Assembly (NCBI GenBank): GCA_008711295.1
Contig: VUYV01000226.1
Coordinates: 259,894 to 323,893 of the forward strand
DNA: 64,000 bases
Origin: Anarhynchus alexandrinus
Taxonomy: Eukaryota; Chordata; Aves; Charadriiformes; Charadriidae
Reading direction: 5' to 3'
Positions 47,684 to 58,955 of the stretch are shown in pieces. How positions within the stretch are numbered: position 1 is the stretch's first letter; every line of letters begins with the position of its first letter. A program made the position numbers and the translations under genes. The notes under the pieces are model-generated. The model saw nothing but the letters and a program-made list of their open reading frames with translations. It searched no databases and had not been told where the DNA came from.

Positions 47684-48350
47684 AGGAAGTCTTGCTATTT
47701 CTTGGGTCACGGTGGCTCGGTGGAAGGATGCCCCAGAGCCGCTGCAGGGTGAGGAGCAGCGAGGAGCCGCGAGAAGGTGGGTGATGCTCCACAAGACTGT
47801 CTGGGAAGGGGAAAAGCAGAGCTTGCACTTCTTTCAGCTTCTCCATAATGAGGCATTTAAAAATAATAACAGACCCGTGCTGTCACAACCCTCTTTTTCT
47901 TTCTTGTCTATTTTTAATGTTAGGAGTTGTGCCCTGGGCTTGCTCATTTTAAAAGCAAAAGAGGCCACGACACACATGCACTCCCCAAGGAGTTTTCCAG
48001 AAGAATGCCTGGGATCAGCTGGGTGTTTTGTTGTGTTTTAAAGCTGATGTTTCCTCCCTTTTCCTGTTCCTGGTGCGTATGTATACACACGTGCAGACAG
48101 CGACTCACTTGTACACCTGCANAGGAAGTCTTGCTATTTCTTGGGTCACGGTGGCTCGGTGGAAGGATGCCCCAGAGCCGCTGCAGGGTGAGGAGCAGCT
48201 AGGAGCCGCGAGAAGGTGGGTGATGCTCCACAAGACTGTCTGGGAAGGGGAAAAGCAGAGCTTGCACTTCTTTCAGCTTCTCCATAATGAGGCATTTAAT
48301 GGTGCGTATGTATACACACGTGCAGACAGCGACTCACTTGTACACCTGCA
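47684..48350. repeat. Duplicated block around a single N, with a 210-bp presence/absence segment
   Basis: Block A (47,684-47,860, 177 bases) recurs as A' (48,123-48,299) with one clear substitution (47,761 g versus 48,200 t). Block B (48,071-48,121, 51 bases) recurs exactly as B' (48,300-48,350). The order is A, 210 unique bases (47,861-48,070), B, one N (48,122), A', B'. So the second copy is the same locus without the 210-base segment. The single N at the joint suggests that two haplotypes differing by a 210-bp indel were laid end to end by the assembler. Confidence 0.88.
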
Positions 48351-51235
48351 CGCATCAGATTTTCAGGAGATAGAAACTGCGCCATAGAACTGAGTAGGTG
48401 ACCTCTCTTTTGAAGGTGCCCAGGTGGATCCCGCTGAGCTGGGGGAAAGGGGCTCAACCCTTCCCCAAACCAGCGCCTGACTTTGAAGGTGGGGACAGGC
48501 AAAGGTCTGGAGTGCCCTCCTCCTCGGGGAAAACCTTTGGAGAGTCTCGGGGAAGGTATCTGCTGGAGTCGCTCAACATAGATTTAAGTGCCAAGTGATA
48601 TTGTGATGGCTCCGGTGTTAACTCAGCCCTGCAGCAGTTGAGGCTGAGTCCAGCTGAACGGCGGCACTCAGCCCAGGACATTCACTGCAGCACTTTTCTG
48701 CTGTAAGAGCTAATGGTTTGGCGGCTGCAAAATCCTTTGAAGGGGTACAGCGCTAAGTAAGTGCATAGCAGCGTTGTCCAGAGGGTGTGGGCTTCAAAGC
48801 TTAACGGGCAGGACTTAAAAATGAACTGAGTTAGAAAACTTGGTTCATATTTTCTTTAAAACATACAAAAGCAGGGAAAGCATCTGAAAAAAACCCACTC
48901 CACCAGTCATTTTGGTAATTCTGAGCCTGAGGAAGAGTCACTGAAAGAAGGCAGCTCCCCGGAGGATGAGCAGTTGGCTTCCAGTTCCCCTTCCCTGGCT
49001 TTCAACCTTAACCTACCAGCATGACCAGGAAACGCCTTTCTCCTTCAATAATTTTCTATTTTAGAATCGATTCGGTAAAAGCCAGAGAATAAAAGTGCTG
49101 AAAAATAATAGAAGGAAAGGAGTCCTTCTGGAAAGATGGGTGTGTAAATGCAGGCCAGCAGAGAAAGCTCCTGCGGTACCTCTGTGGTAGCTCAGCGTCT
49201 CTTCTCCCAAAGCCTTGGGAAATCTTCACGTGGCAGCTAGTCCTTGCATGGCCACGTGGAGCCAGGCTGGCTAGTGGGGGTGACGGCCATTTGGATGAGC
49301 TGGGTGACCAAGAGCAGCAAACCGTTGCCCACCGAGAGGACATGTGGGGGCTGCCTGCCCGCCTGGAGGGACACACATGGGTTCCTGGACCTCGGCTGTC
49401 TTCTGCCATTGCTTACAGAACATGCGTTAAAAGGATGAAAACTAAAGGCTCCTGCCAATAACTGGAAGATCCTTTTTAATCCTTTCACCAGTGTTCACAG
49501 CCTCGTGTCTTTCCTGCATGATCTGGGATTCATGCGTGTGTTTGCTGCCATTTTTATTGAATTAATGGATGTATTTAACTGGTTCTTTGCTTTTTTTTTA
49601 ACTCAGGAAATACATTGTTTTACAGCACTGTTTTTCAGGGTGACCTGTTATTTCCTTTGATGTTTACCATGCTGATGGAAATTTAGTTTTGGCTTTAGTA
49701 GTAGATTCTGGCTGGAATGGATGCTGCGCTTTATAGATAACTTTCAATTGTTCCACAGTAATGAAAAGTTTATTAAAAGGACGTGGTTCTGCAGAATGAC
49801 ACACTGCTCTTCTTGCTGTCCAGCAAAAGAGTTTGCAATAGATTTTTTTCCTACGATTCTTCTAGCAATTGTTTTTCTTTTCTGACAATCTTTACATGCT
49901 ACCCTTAGTTCTTGTGACTTGCAATAGTATGTTTTTAAATGTGTTTTAGTTCTGAAATGGCACCTTGAATTGAGGATAAATCATAGCATCCTTGTGAGAA
50001 AAAAGACCCAAACAAACCCAAACTGATATGGATGACAATTGCATTTACTTGTGCTTTCTACTGTAAATAGGATTTGGGGTGGGGTGGGGGCGGGGGCGTG
50101 AGTCTGATCATTACGTATTAACTGTATGAACTGAAAGATTAACAGAATGCTCAGGAAGAGATGTTTCTCTGAGGAAAGCTTCCAGAGCCTGCAGTGCGCA
50201 TCCCCAGCCAGTGACGGGTGAAATGCAGCTTCAGGAGCGGTCACAGGCACTTGTGAAACCCGGGTGACTAAAGTCGGCCACTTCAGTTTGGTCCAAAGTC
50301 CACGGAGAGACTCAGGATTCTTGTTCTTCCAAACTTTAAGCGGAAGATATTCAGCATAACTTAGTAGTTACTAGTCCTAATATTTCCTCCCCAAAGCTTT
50401 TTCCCCGAAACCCTTTGTCTGGGACCAGGGACCGGGGCTCCGGGCTCTGAATCACACCAACGCACGCCCATGCCCAATTTAAACAGAAGTGGAATGTTGG
50501 CTATGTTCTTTCCTCTTTGCATATTTGTAAAGGCAGCTGACGAGAAGACCCAGATTATTTTTTTCAGGTGGTCTGTGCCATGCTTATTGAGCTGGCCATG
50601 CAGTTGGCAGGAACACCTCCATCCCATGGCGTGGCCAGGTGGTGACATGCCCAAGATCTGGGCAGGTATTTCTGCCTCTGTGCTCCCTGCCCCACTGTCC
50701 TACGATGGGTTGGGCTCTTTGCGTTGCAGCCCTGGAAAAGAGCAAAGACAAACCTGGTGATGAGTTACCCCCCCCCCGCACAAAGTACTGAGGAAGAGGA
50801 GGGTGCAGCAGAGGGATTAAGAAATAAGCCTGGATCCCTGGGGACGAGGTGGGACAGAGACCCCCAGGGTTGCTGGGGACCTACTTTAAAATCGTATTTG
50901 AGAGACAGTGGTATCACTGATCTCTGAAGGAAACCGGCCCGGTGTGAAGGACATCCTGCAGGCGTGATGCTGTTGCAGGGACGTATTGGCCCAGGCTGGT
51001 TTTTGGCTGAACCGCAGGAGCCTGCGGTGCTCTCGGCAGCCTCCATTGGCTCTTGGCCTCAAGGAGAGCCACGGGAGGCTGGTCTGGGAGAGCCAGCTGC
51101 TGCCCCGCAGGAGCCGGCATCCCATGCGGGGCACAGCGGCTCTGCGTGAGGTACAGTCAAAGGAAGAAAAGGGGTGAGCAAAACAGAGCTGCTTGAAGGA
51201 GGATTAATTTCACAGGCTGGCATATTACTTTCCCA

Positions 51236-51320
51236 CACCACTTGTCGGTGTAGGATGGAACTCAATGATCTTCAAGGTCCTTTCCAACCTAAACCATTCT
51301 ATGATTCTATGATTCTATGA
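51236..51320 (+). mobile_element. CR1 LINE terminal fragment
   Basis: About 80 bases match only the extreme CR1 3' end: a decayed tail phrase (actcaatgatcttcaaggtc, then cctttccaacct) followed by three ATTCTATG-type repeats. It is plus orientation and so severely truncated that no coding part remains. Confidence 0.9.
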
Positions 51321-51502
51321 ACCCGAGTTGCAGAGCTCACCGGGACCTCAAACCAGCAGCAAAAAGCCCTGGGATCCCATGCAGCTGTCTGTCCCTCCTG
51401 AGCAAACCACCCGGGGACTTGCCTTTCTAACCACCTTTTTTTTTTTTTTCAGTGAGGTAACTCGGATTTTTTAATCATGTTTATTCACTTCCTAATTTGC
51501 AA

Positions 51503-51556
51503 GAATTAATTAATTCACAATGGATGTCTCAGTCGTGGCTGTGAATTAATGAATTG
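51503..51556. repeat. AT-rich inverted repeat (16-base arms, 22-base loop)
   Basis: The left arm at 51,503-51,518 (gaattaattaattcac) and right arm at 51,541-51,556 (gtgaattaatgaattg) pair at 14 of 16 positions around a 22-base loop. The arms contain TAATTA homeodomain cores. It could be a cruciform or paired homeodomain sites; chance is not excluded in AT-rich DNA. Confidence 0.7.
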
Positions 51557-52079
51557 CTCGTGTACTAAGAGCTCTCTCACATGTTGAATTTAATTCCTGC
51601 TTCTAAGAGCTTAGAAAAATCATGTTCTCTCTGCTCAGGGATTTCCCTGCAGTACACCACACAGGGATGTTAATTGCACCAAACTTGCCTGATCTTTTTT
51701 CCAATGGTCATTCGCGAAGCAGTAGTGTCTGTTTTCCAGGACCTGGTGTTGAATCCCTGTACCAGCACTTGCCTTTAATTCTTTCTTCTCTCTAGTCAGT
51801 ACCCTGAACATTATCTGTTTAAACTTGAATGTTTTTAGCGTAATTACAGGTGAACAATTTGAACTCAGCCATACACACCCTTTCCACGTTGGCTGTGGAA
51901 ACAATTATTCCCAGCTGACAAGCGGGATATACGAACTGCTGACATTTCGCTGACCGCACGCCGTGGGCCCGGGCAAACTTGGCAAACCATTCCCCTGTGT
52001 CACCTTGCGCGGACGGCGTGTCCCCCTGCCTGCTCTGGGTCCAGATCTGCTTCATCTCCTATATCTTGATGTAAGAGCA

Positions 52080-52210
52080 AGTATATATTCAGGGAATATA
52101 AGCAAGGATATATAAATATATATTATATATATAACTTTCCCTTATATCTATGCTCTCTATATATAAAGATATGAGAGGAAGAGTGGATATATATATATTT
52201 TTTTTAATAT
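52080..52210. repeat. TA-rich low-complexity tract
   Basis: Imperfect TATA-type repeats (tatatattatatatataac and similar) with short interruptions end in a T-run at about 52,198-52,205. It is simple sequence with no gene. Confidence 0.85.
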
Positions 52211-54092
52211 ACATGCTCATACCCACCATGTCCTGTCTGGCAAGGTGCTGAGCGCAGCAGGGCTGGCTGGGGTAGCCCCCAGTGGCACCAGCACGCTGCC
52301 AGGCTGGACGCAGAGCCTGCGGTGCCAGTCCAGGGAAGCATCCCCACCGAACCAGCGCTGCTGCAGCTGCCCAGCCACACCGCCCCGTGCAAATTCCTCT
52401 GTGCTTCCATGCTGTCCTTCACAGGGATGGTCGCAAGTGGGGTCAGAAACATTTTTCTGCATCCGAGATGTAACGCACAGCTGACTAAGCAGTCTCATTC
52501 GAGAAGACCTGCTGGCCAAGCGTTTCACATGTTCTATGAGACCTTTCCACATTGGAGATGGCACCGGGAGTCTCTTCTCTTCTGCTGGTAGGAGTTGTTT
52601 CCCTCAGGACGTCGCAGTCAAGCCCAGGGAGCTCCCAGGGTGGAAACTGGAGGAGGACAAGGGGAGTTTGCACAGGGAAGCCAATGGGATGTTGCAGGCG
52701 GTGATGTGCAAAGGGTCCAGGAATGAAAATGCTTCTCATGGGAGTGAGAAGATGGACTGTGAAATACTGGAGGTTGCTGTCAGGCTGCTAAAAGACACAG
52801 TTAGTGTGGAGTACGCGGGATATACATCCAAAAATGCGATGCGTGGGGCAGCGCAATGGCCCAGCACGCTGCTTGGGCACGCCAGCCGAGCGCTTCTGGA
52901 CCGCTGTGTTTTCTGGGTCAGCTGGGGATGGTATCTGTTGTCTGTGTATGAGACTATTTTTGCTTATGTTTGAGTTGGGTTTTTTGCCTTTTTTTTTTTT
53001 ATTAGATTTGGTAAACTTCCAGCTCAGGGAAGGGAACGCCTGCCAGGCGTGGGGGAAGAGGGGAGACCCTGCAGTCCCCAGGGCAGCGTGTAGGTCCAGC
53101 ACATTGCACCAGCTCAGGTGTGGCTCCAGAAACCGCTTTTGCTTTTCATTCCCCCAGTGACCTCACGGTGGCTGGAGTAAATTCTCTGTATCGTAGCAGC
53201 CCACGTAGGTGTGAGTACAGCCAAGGAGGTGTGAGGAGCTCCAGCCCATCCATGCCCAGGCCCCCAGGCCACCCAGCAAGAGCTGCCGTCTCCAGCGCAG
53301 CGTCGCAGCGGGAGGCAGCTCTGCCCGCCGGACGCCGCTCGCTTGCTGTAGGGCTGACCAGGCAACCGCGACACGTGAGGTCCGGAGCAGCTCCATGCTG
53401 CTGCAGGAAAACATGACGGCGTCGAGAAGCCTGACCCAAACCCTCCCCAGTAATGTGGCAGGGAAGCGCAGGAAAGGGATGGGGAGACGGGTCATTAAGG
53501 AGCTGAAGACAGGAGCTGTCAGCTGGAGCTGTACAGTGCAGCAGAGCGTGAGGAGCTTAAGGACATTTCAGGAAACCAGGCCAGCAGGTCCCATGCTGCT
53601 GCACGGCAGTAGTGCCTCAGACCCACGGGGGCAAGGTTTCGCCCCACGGCTTGTAGGAAACTTACGGCTTGTTACATAAAAATGTATTTTCTCTACTTTA
53701 AAATCATACTGTGTGTTATACTGCACTAATGGACAATATCAGGTTGATCTGTGCTGGGACAGATGCGGGGTTTTTGCGATTCAGGCTAATCCGCATTTGT
53801 TGTGGCGAGAATAATCTATGAACATTACCTGCCAGGGACAGAGAAACAGCCCGGAGCCCTTCCACGCCGCGGTGGGAACTAGCACAAAGCCTTTGGACTG
53901 TAATTCACCAGCAACCCGAGGCGCGTGGGGCCGGCTGAAGTCCAAGTCCAAGGCAGGACTCTGGGTCACAACCCCACAGCTGAGCCCTCAGGTTCGCCAC
54001 TGGGGAAAAGGGTGTTTTGTTTTGTTTTTTTTGTTCTGGCAGTGCAGAGGGTGCAAAGGGTCTGCAGGAGGTCAGGGCAAAGGGGGGAAAGG

Positions 54093-54093
<1 letters not shown>

Positions 54094-54141
<48 letters not shown>

Positions 54142-54295
54142 AAAAATATAAATTATAAAAGAATAAATACAAATAATGAATAATAAAAGTTGAATAATAA
54201 ATAAAATTGAATATTAATAGAAAGAATAAAATAATAATAACGAACAAAAAGAGTAATAAATACTAAAAATGATAATAAAAGGAATAATAATGAGT
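54094..54295. repeat. (AAT)n microsatellite and AAT-rich tract
   Basis: A pure AAT array occupies about 54,094-54,138. It continues as an imperfect A/T-only-like tract (ataaaattgaatattaatag and similar) to about 54,295, where composition switches abruptly to the CpG island. Asparagine runs in the translation are an artefact of this repeat. Confidence 0.93.
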
Positions 54296-55445
54296 GTTTA
54301 GTGTTAATCAGGCGGACAGCCCCGCCCGGGGGGCGGTGGCGGAGGCTGTCCCCGGCTGTCCCCCTCTCCCCCACCCGCGGGGGGCGGCCACGGTCCCCGA
54401 GGGGCTGCGCTCCCCCCGGGGCTCCGCTCCCCCCGCCCGGTCGCGGCGCGGCTCCCGCGTGGGCGNNNNNNNNNNNNNNNNNNNNNNNNNNNNNNNNNNN
54501 NNNNNNNNNNNNNNNNNNNNNNNNNNNNNNNNNNNNNNNNNNNNNNNNNNNNNNNNNNNNNNNNNNNNNNNNNNNNNNNNNNNNNNNNNNNNNNNNNNNN
54601 NNNNNNNNNNNNNNNNNNNNNNNNNNNNNNNNNNNNNNNNNNNNNNNNNNNNNNNNNNNNNNNNNNNNNNNNNNNNNNNNNNNNNNNNNNNNNNNNNNNN
54701 NNNNNNNNNNNNNNNNNNNNNNNNNNNNNNNNNNNNNNNNNNNNNNNNNNNNNNNNNNNNNNNNNNNNNNNNNNNNNNNNNNNNNNNNNNNNNNNNNNNN
54801 NNNNNNNNNNNNNNNNNNNNNNNNNNNNNNNNNNNNNNNNNNNNNNNNNNNNNNNNNNNNNTGCCCGCCGCGTTCCGGCCCCTTCTCCCCGCTCGGCGGC
54901 GGCCGGCGCTGGGAGGGCCCGGGCAGATCGGCCTCGGGGGCGGCGCTGCCTCCCCGGGGCTCGCTGGCGGCCTGGGGCGGGGGGCAGCTCGCGGTCGGTA
55001 CCGGCTTCACCGGGGGTCTGCGCCGGTGGGGCTGGGGGTGTGTGTTGAAGGCGGAGGCAGGCGGACGGGGAAGGGCGCAGACCGGTGCCGGTGCTTCGCT
55101 GTTGCGGCAGCGCCTTTTGTGCCGAAGTTCCTCCGGTGCCGTACCCCGGTAACGAACCAGCCCGCAAAACCGCGCGGGGTTTACCTCAGCCCGACGGAGC
55201 GGAGCCGCGGCGGGGGCCGGGGGCGGCCGCTCTGCACGGTGTCCCCCCCCCCCTCCCCTCCCCGGGACGGGCGGCGGAGGGGAACGGCGCGGTGCCGGGG
55301 GAAGGGGCGGTGGGCAGCCCTCGCCTCCTGCTCCGGGGAACACCCCCTCGAAATCGCTTCTTTGTTACGGCCTCGGTGACACGGAGCGGTTGGAGGCGCG
55401 GGGCAGGCGCTGGCTCAGGCGGCCGCTCAATGTCCAGGTCTAAGG
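54296..55445. promoter_or_regulatory. CpG island with assembly gap, probable promoter of an unidentified gene
   Basis: This is very G+C- and CpG-rich DNA on both sides of a 396-base N run. It switches sharply to AT-rich DNA at both edges. CpG islands of this kind nearly always mark a promoter or first exon. Frames of up to 396 codons cross the gap only because N cannot encode a stop, so they are not evidence for protein. The gene served could lie to the right (55.5-64 kb looks like intron 1) or to the left. Mammalian HES6 neighbours such as PER2 and TRAF3IP1 have CpG promoters and are candidates by synteny only. Confidence 0.65.
54466..54861. other. Assembly gap (396 N)
   Basis: There are 396 unknown bases inside the CpG island. 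Extreme GC content is the likely cause. A first exon could be hidden here. Confidence 0.98.
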
Positions 55446-57385
55446 CCTCTTCCTACAATTGTTATTATTCGCGTTCGTAGTCCTGATAGGCCTCTGTGCA
55501 GAAATAGCTGCATGCGAGGGCTCTTCACATCCTAATTTGTATCTTTTTGTTTTGCGAACTGCCCCTCAGAAAGCTAACGCAGCTCTGTGTTCCGTAAAAG
55601 AAAAAAAGTTTTTTCATTGCTTTTTCCTACAGTTCTGTGAAATACTACTGGTATCGAAACTGGCACATATCCGGTATTTTGGTGGGGTGTGTTTTTTTTT
55701 TTTTTTAAGAAAACTTATTATTTGGTAGGTGATCACGTAGGTGCATGGGATTTATTTAAGACCTGTATGCTCTCTTATGAGAATGGTGTGATTTAATTTG
55801 CATGGTGAGTCAAAGATTAAATTACATGACCTAGGTTCTTTAGTTTCAGGGAGGGAAGTAACAATGCTTGGAAGAACAGTTTGAAAGTAGATCAGAAATG
55901 AAATTTGATGAGCATCAAAATATTGTAAAGTTCTGTGTGTGTGTGTGTGTGATTTTTCAATCAATGCTGTTAGAAACTAATTCAAGGCCCTATGTTTTCT
56001 TTAAGCGGTGTAGTTCATCAGGAAATGTGTCTTCCTTTTTAATGCAAAGAGCTCATGAACTCATACACACTCAGAGGAAATTTAACATTCTGAGCTTGTG
56101 CCTTGGCCATCTAAGCTATTAAATAATAGATTTTTACTATTTAAAACACCATGTACCTTTAGTTAATACCTGTTAGCTAATATCTGTTGATGTGGCACAT
56201 GCCTTTAACTGCAGAGGAAAAAAGGCCAAGAAATATTCTGTGGATTAGAATAAGCATGGTACCTGTTTCAGGGTCAGAAATAACTTGATTTTTTTTTTTT
56301 TTTTCAGTTGTCCTGTATGTGTTGGCAGCTTACCTGATCTGTAAGAGTGGCATAATGCCCCATGGCACTGTGTCTTGGTAGGATTTTGTCTGTCGTTGAC
56401 TAGCTGTTGTAAGAATAATGTATTTTACAATTAGCTTCATGGTTGTCTCGTGACGTGAGAAACTATTGAGTCAGCCAGCTAGTATACGCTTGGCTTACTT
56501 GTATTTAAACTGCAGCCTCGATGGTAGTGTGATATACGTGTTGTTGGGGGCTTCCCTCGGTCAGACAGAAAAAGTACCTTAGTACAGGAGGAGATTGTGT
56601 CTGGTGGTGTTGGGAGCCGGCAGAATAAAGGTCCTGTAATGTGAGTTTGTGTGTATGGACTAACGTGCTGCTGAATATTTCTAAATGCTGATAGTGTTGA
56701 TTTTTTTCAAGTTAATTGCATTCTCTTACTTATGTTGACGTGGAGTTCTGAAACTTCGATGCGTTCTGTAGGCATTTAGTGCATGATTGTAGATGGAGCA
56801 TTATAAAACAGAATTAATATTTTTTAAGATATATGTACTCATACAAATAAAGGAGACTAAATAAAAGTGCCAGTTAAGTAATACTTTGTGACAATATGTC
56901 TTTGAGAGATAATTGTGCTCTTTGGGTATTATCAAGTGCAGACAAATGTGTATTCCCAGTGGGGTGTGATAATATTAAGAAAACTCCACCTCTTGGAATT
57001 CCTTGATTGCTTTTATGAAACATTTATTCAGGAGGGAACGGTATCTCTTTTGCATGCTATCCTGGAAGCTAATGTGTTAGTCTCTTATTAATTAATGGAT
57101 GGGAGTCGAATGAGACCTTACTGTTGCACTGTACATGCTGCACCTTCTAGGTTTTTATGGCATTTTTATGAATGCTAGAAGTGCTGACCAGTGTCCTCAC
57201 TTCTGAATCAATTCTCTATGGAGTTTTTACAGATTTTTTTTTTTATGAGATGTTTGCGGCCTTAATTTTTGTGTAAATTCTTTCTGAAAGCTTTGATAAT
57301 CTCTGTAATGTGCTTAGAGGCTTTAGAGTCTTGCTAAAATGATGTCTTTTTTTTGTACTGCATGTAGAGTTTTGGAATGGCGCAC

Positions 57386-57482
57386 TAATAGTCGGAGCTG
57401 GTTTGAAGCAGGGGGGAGGAAGAAGCCTAGATGACCTTTTGAATTCCCTTCTGGCCCTGCTTTCCTGTACTTCTGACACTTT
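57386..57482 (+). mobile_element. Possible old CR1 3' tail
   Basis: The words 'agcctagatgacctttt', 'tcccttctggccctg' and 'ttctgacac' follow in the order of the CR1 3'UTR (agatgacct, ggtcccttccaac, attctatga) with many substitutions. The match is weak but collinear. Confidence 0.4.
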
Positions 57483-58719
57483 ATAATATGCTTTAATTAT
57501 AAGAGCAGCTATTAAAGTATGATTACCTTTGTCTAATTGGAGGCATCTTGCAGCTTCCTATCAAAAATAAGATTTGACTCATCTGCTCCTTCAAAATTAC
57601 TAGTGCCACAACAGCCTGCAGCTATTTTATGTGAATGATGTGCAAAGCAAAAATATGAGTTGAATTTAGAATACTGTGTTTTCTACGCTGTACAGTTGAA
57701 ATCTTGTAAATGTAGCAATTTCTGGTAAGGAAATAGAGGGCTATGTGCACTTCTACCACTTCTTCTTAGCTGCAAGTTGAAGCCAGATATTAATCACATC
57801 GGACAAAAAACTTTGTCGTTGTTCAGTGATCCCAGGTCATAGTGTTCACTGTAACTGTGTATTTTTGTAGCTGTAGATAAAACTCAAGCAAGATGAAGAA
57901 TTCTTTTTGCTATTAGTGCTCAGGCTGCGCTGTTATACTAGGAGGAGAACTTTTAAAATGTTACTTCCCCAGTTGTCTAATGTAAAGTGTTTATTAGTCT
58001 GAATTGTTTGGCAGTTCAGCTCTCGTTCCCTTCTCTCTGGGCTCTCTCTTTCCCCATGTTTTCTCTCAATACTGCGCTGCTTGCACTGCAAGATGTAGAG
58101 GTGTGAGCCAGAAGGAAATGGAATGTCTTCAGTTAGAAGGTGAACTTTATGCTGAGATCTGTCCCCACCCCCGCCAAGTGCAAACACAAAGGTTAAATTA
58201 GAAGATGATGCTGTCTTGAATTATTTTAACGGACTTGAGCTAGGCTTTTAAATGCATGCTTCAGGAGTACCTAAGGCTTAAACTGGTGTCATGTGAGTTT
58301 GGTCTTTCTTTAGCCTGAGCAGATTTATACGCTTTTGTTATTCCACCTTATGATAAAATGACATGTTCATTTGTGCCTATTTAAGTACTTTATAAAAAGG
58401 ATTGAATTCAGGATTGATCCAAACCGGAAGCAGCCAAAATACTCTGTATTTACAGGAATAACTCTGGTCACTCCTCAGCAGCCTTCATGGCTTGATTTTT
58501 TTTTTTTTTTGAGAATATTAATTTAGAAAGTATATTGCTTAGGTTTAAATAAACAACTGCAATTTGCTTTCTAACTCCCTTGTTTTGAGTATTCTAGCTA
58601 ATGCTTCAGATAGTCAAAAGACAGTATAAAAAGTTCCTGACTGTGGACTTCAAATATGCTAAAAGGAAGCAGATTTTAAGCCTATCCATAAGGGCATAAA
58701 ATTGTGGGGGAAATAGCTA

Positions 58720-58955
58720 ATCATAGAATCCTAGAATGGTTGACATTGGAAGGGACCTTAAAGATCATTAGTTGCAACCCCCTTGCCATGGGCAGGGACA
58801 CCTCCCACTAGACCAGGTTGCTCAAAGCCCCATCAAAGCCTTGAACGCTTCCAGGGATGGGACATCCACAGCTTCCCTGGGCAACCTGTTCCAGTATCTC
58901 ACCACACTTTCTGTTTATTGGAATTCTTCTGCTTCTAATAAAATACCTAGCTCCT
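58720..58955 (-). mobile_element. CR1 LINE 3' fragment, minus orientation
   Basis: It begins with the reverse complement of the CR1 end (atcatagaatcctagaatgg) and continues through gaagggaccttaaagatcat, ccatgggcagggacacctcc and cagcttccctgggcaacctg. Sequence to about 58,912 is clear; the next 40 bases are a weaker match. It is a truncated insertion whose subfamily differs from the 29.9 kb copy, as the internal text is not the same. Confidence 0.9.

Larger units (their letters stand above)
40000..54093. other. Non-coding region upstream of the second HES gene
   Basis: No exon was recognised in this stretch. 41.0-42.4 kb is rather GC-rich with long random frames on both strands (up to 182 codons), none resembling a known protein. 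The 40,260-40,360 and 42,600-42,740 segments are candidate regulatory elements: the first has TAATAAT/ATTATTA-type words, the second a perfect octamer and SOX-like words. Repeats present are a 23-bp minisatellite (46.7 kb), a gap-associated duplication (47.7-48.35 kb), a short CR1 tail (51.2 kb) and TA-rich DNA (52.08-52.21 kb). Confidence 0.5.

Noticed and set aside
54153..55343. Long frames of 283-396 codons on both strands around 54.2-55.4 kb
   Set aside because: They cross 396 N bases that cannot encode a stop and lie in CpG-rich DNA poor in stops. No recognisable protein flanks the gap.
56295..56345. Possible mini-exon with T-tract acceptor and gtaagagt donor
   Set aside because: The intervening 33 bases have no recognised protein or conserved context, and poly-T plus AG is common in this AT-rich DNA.
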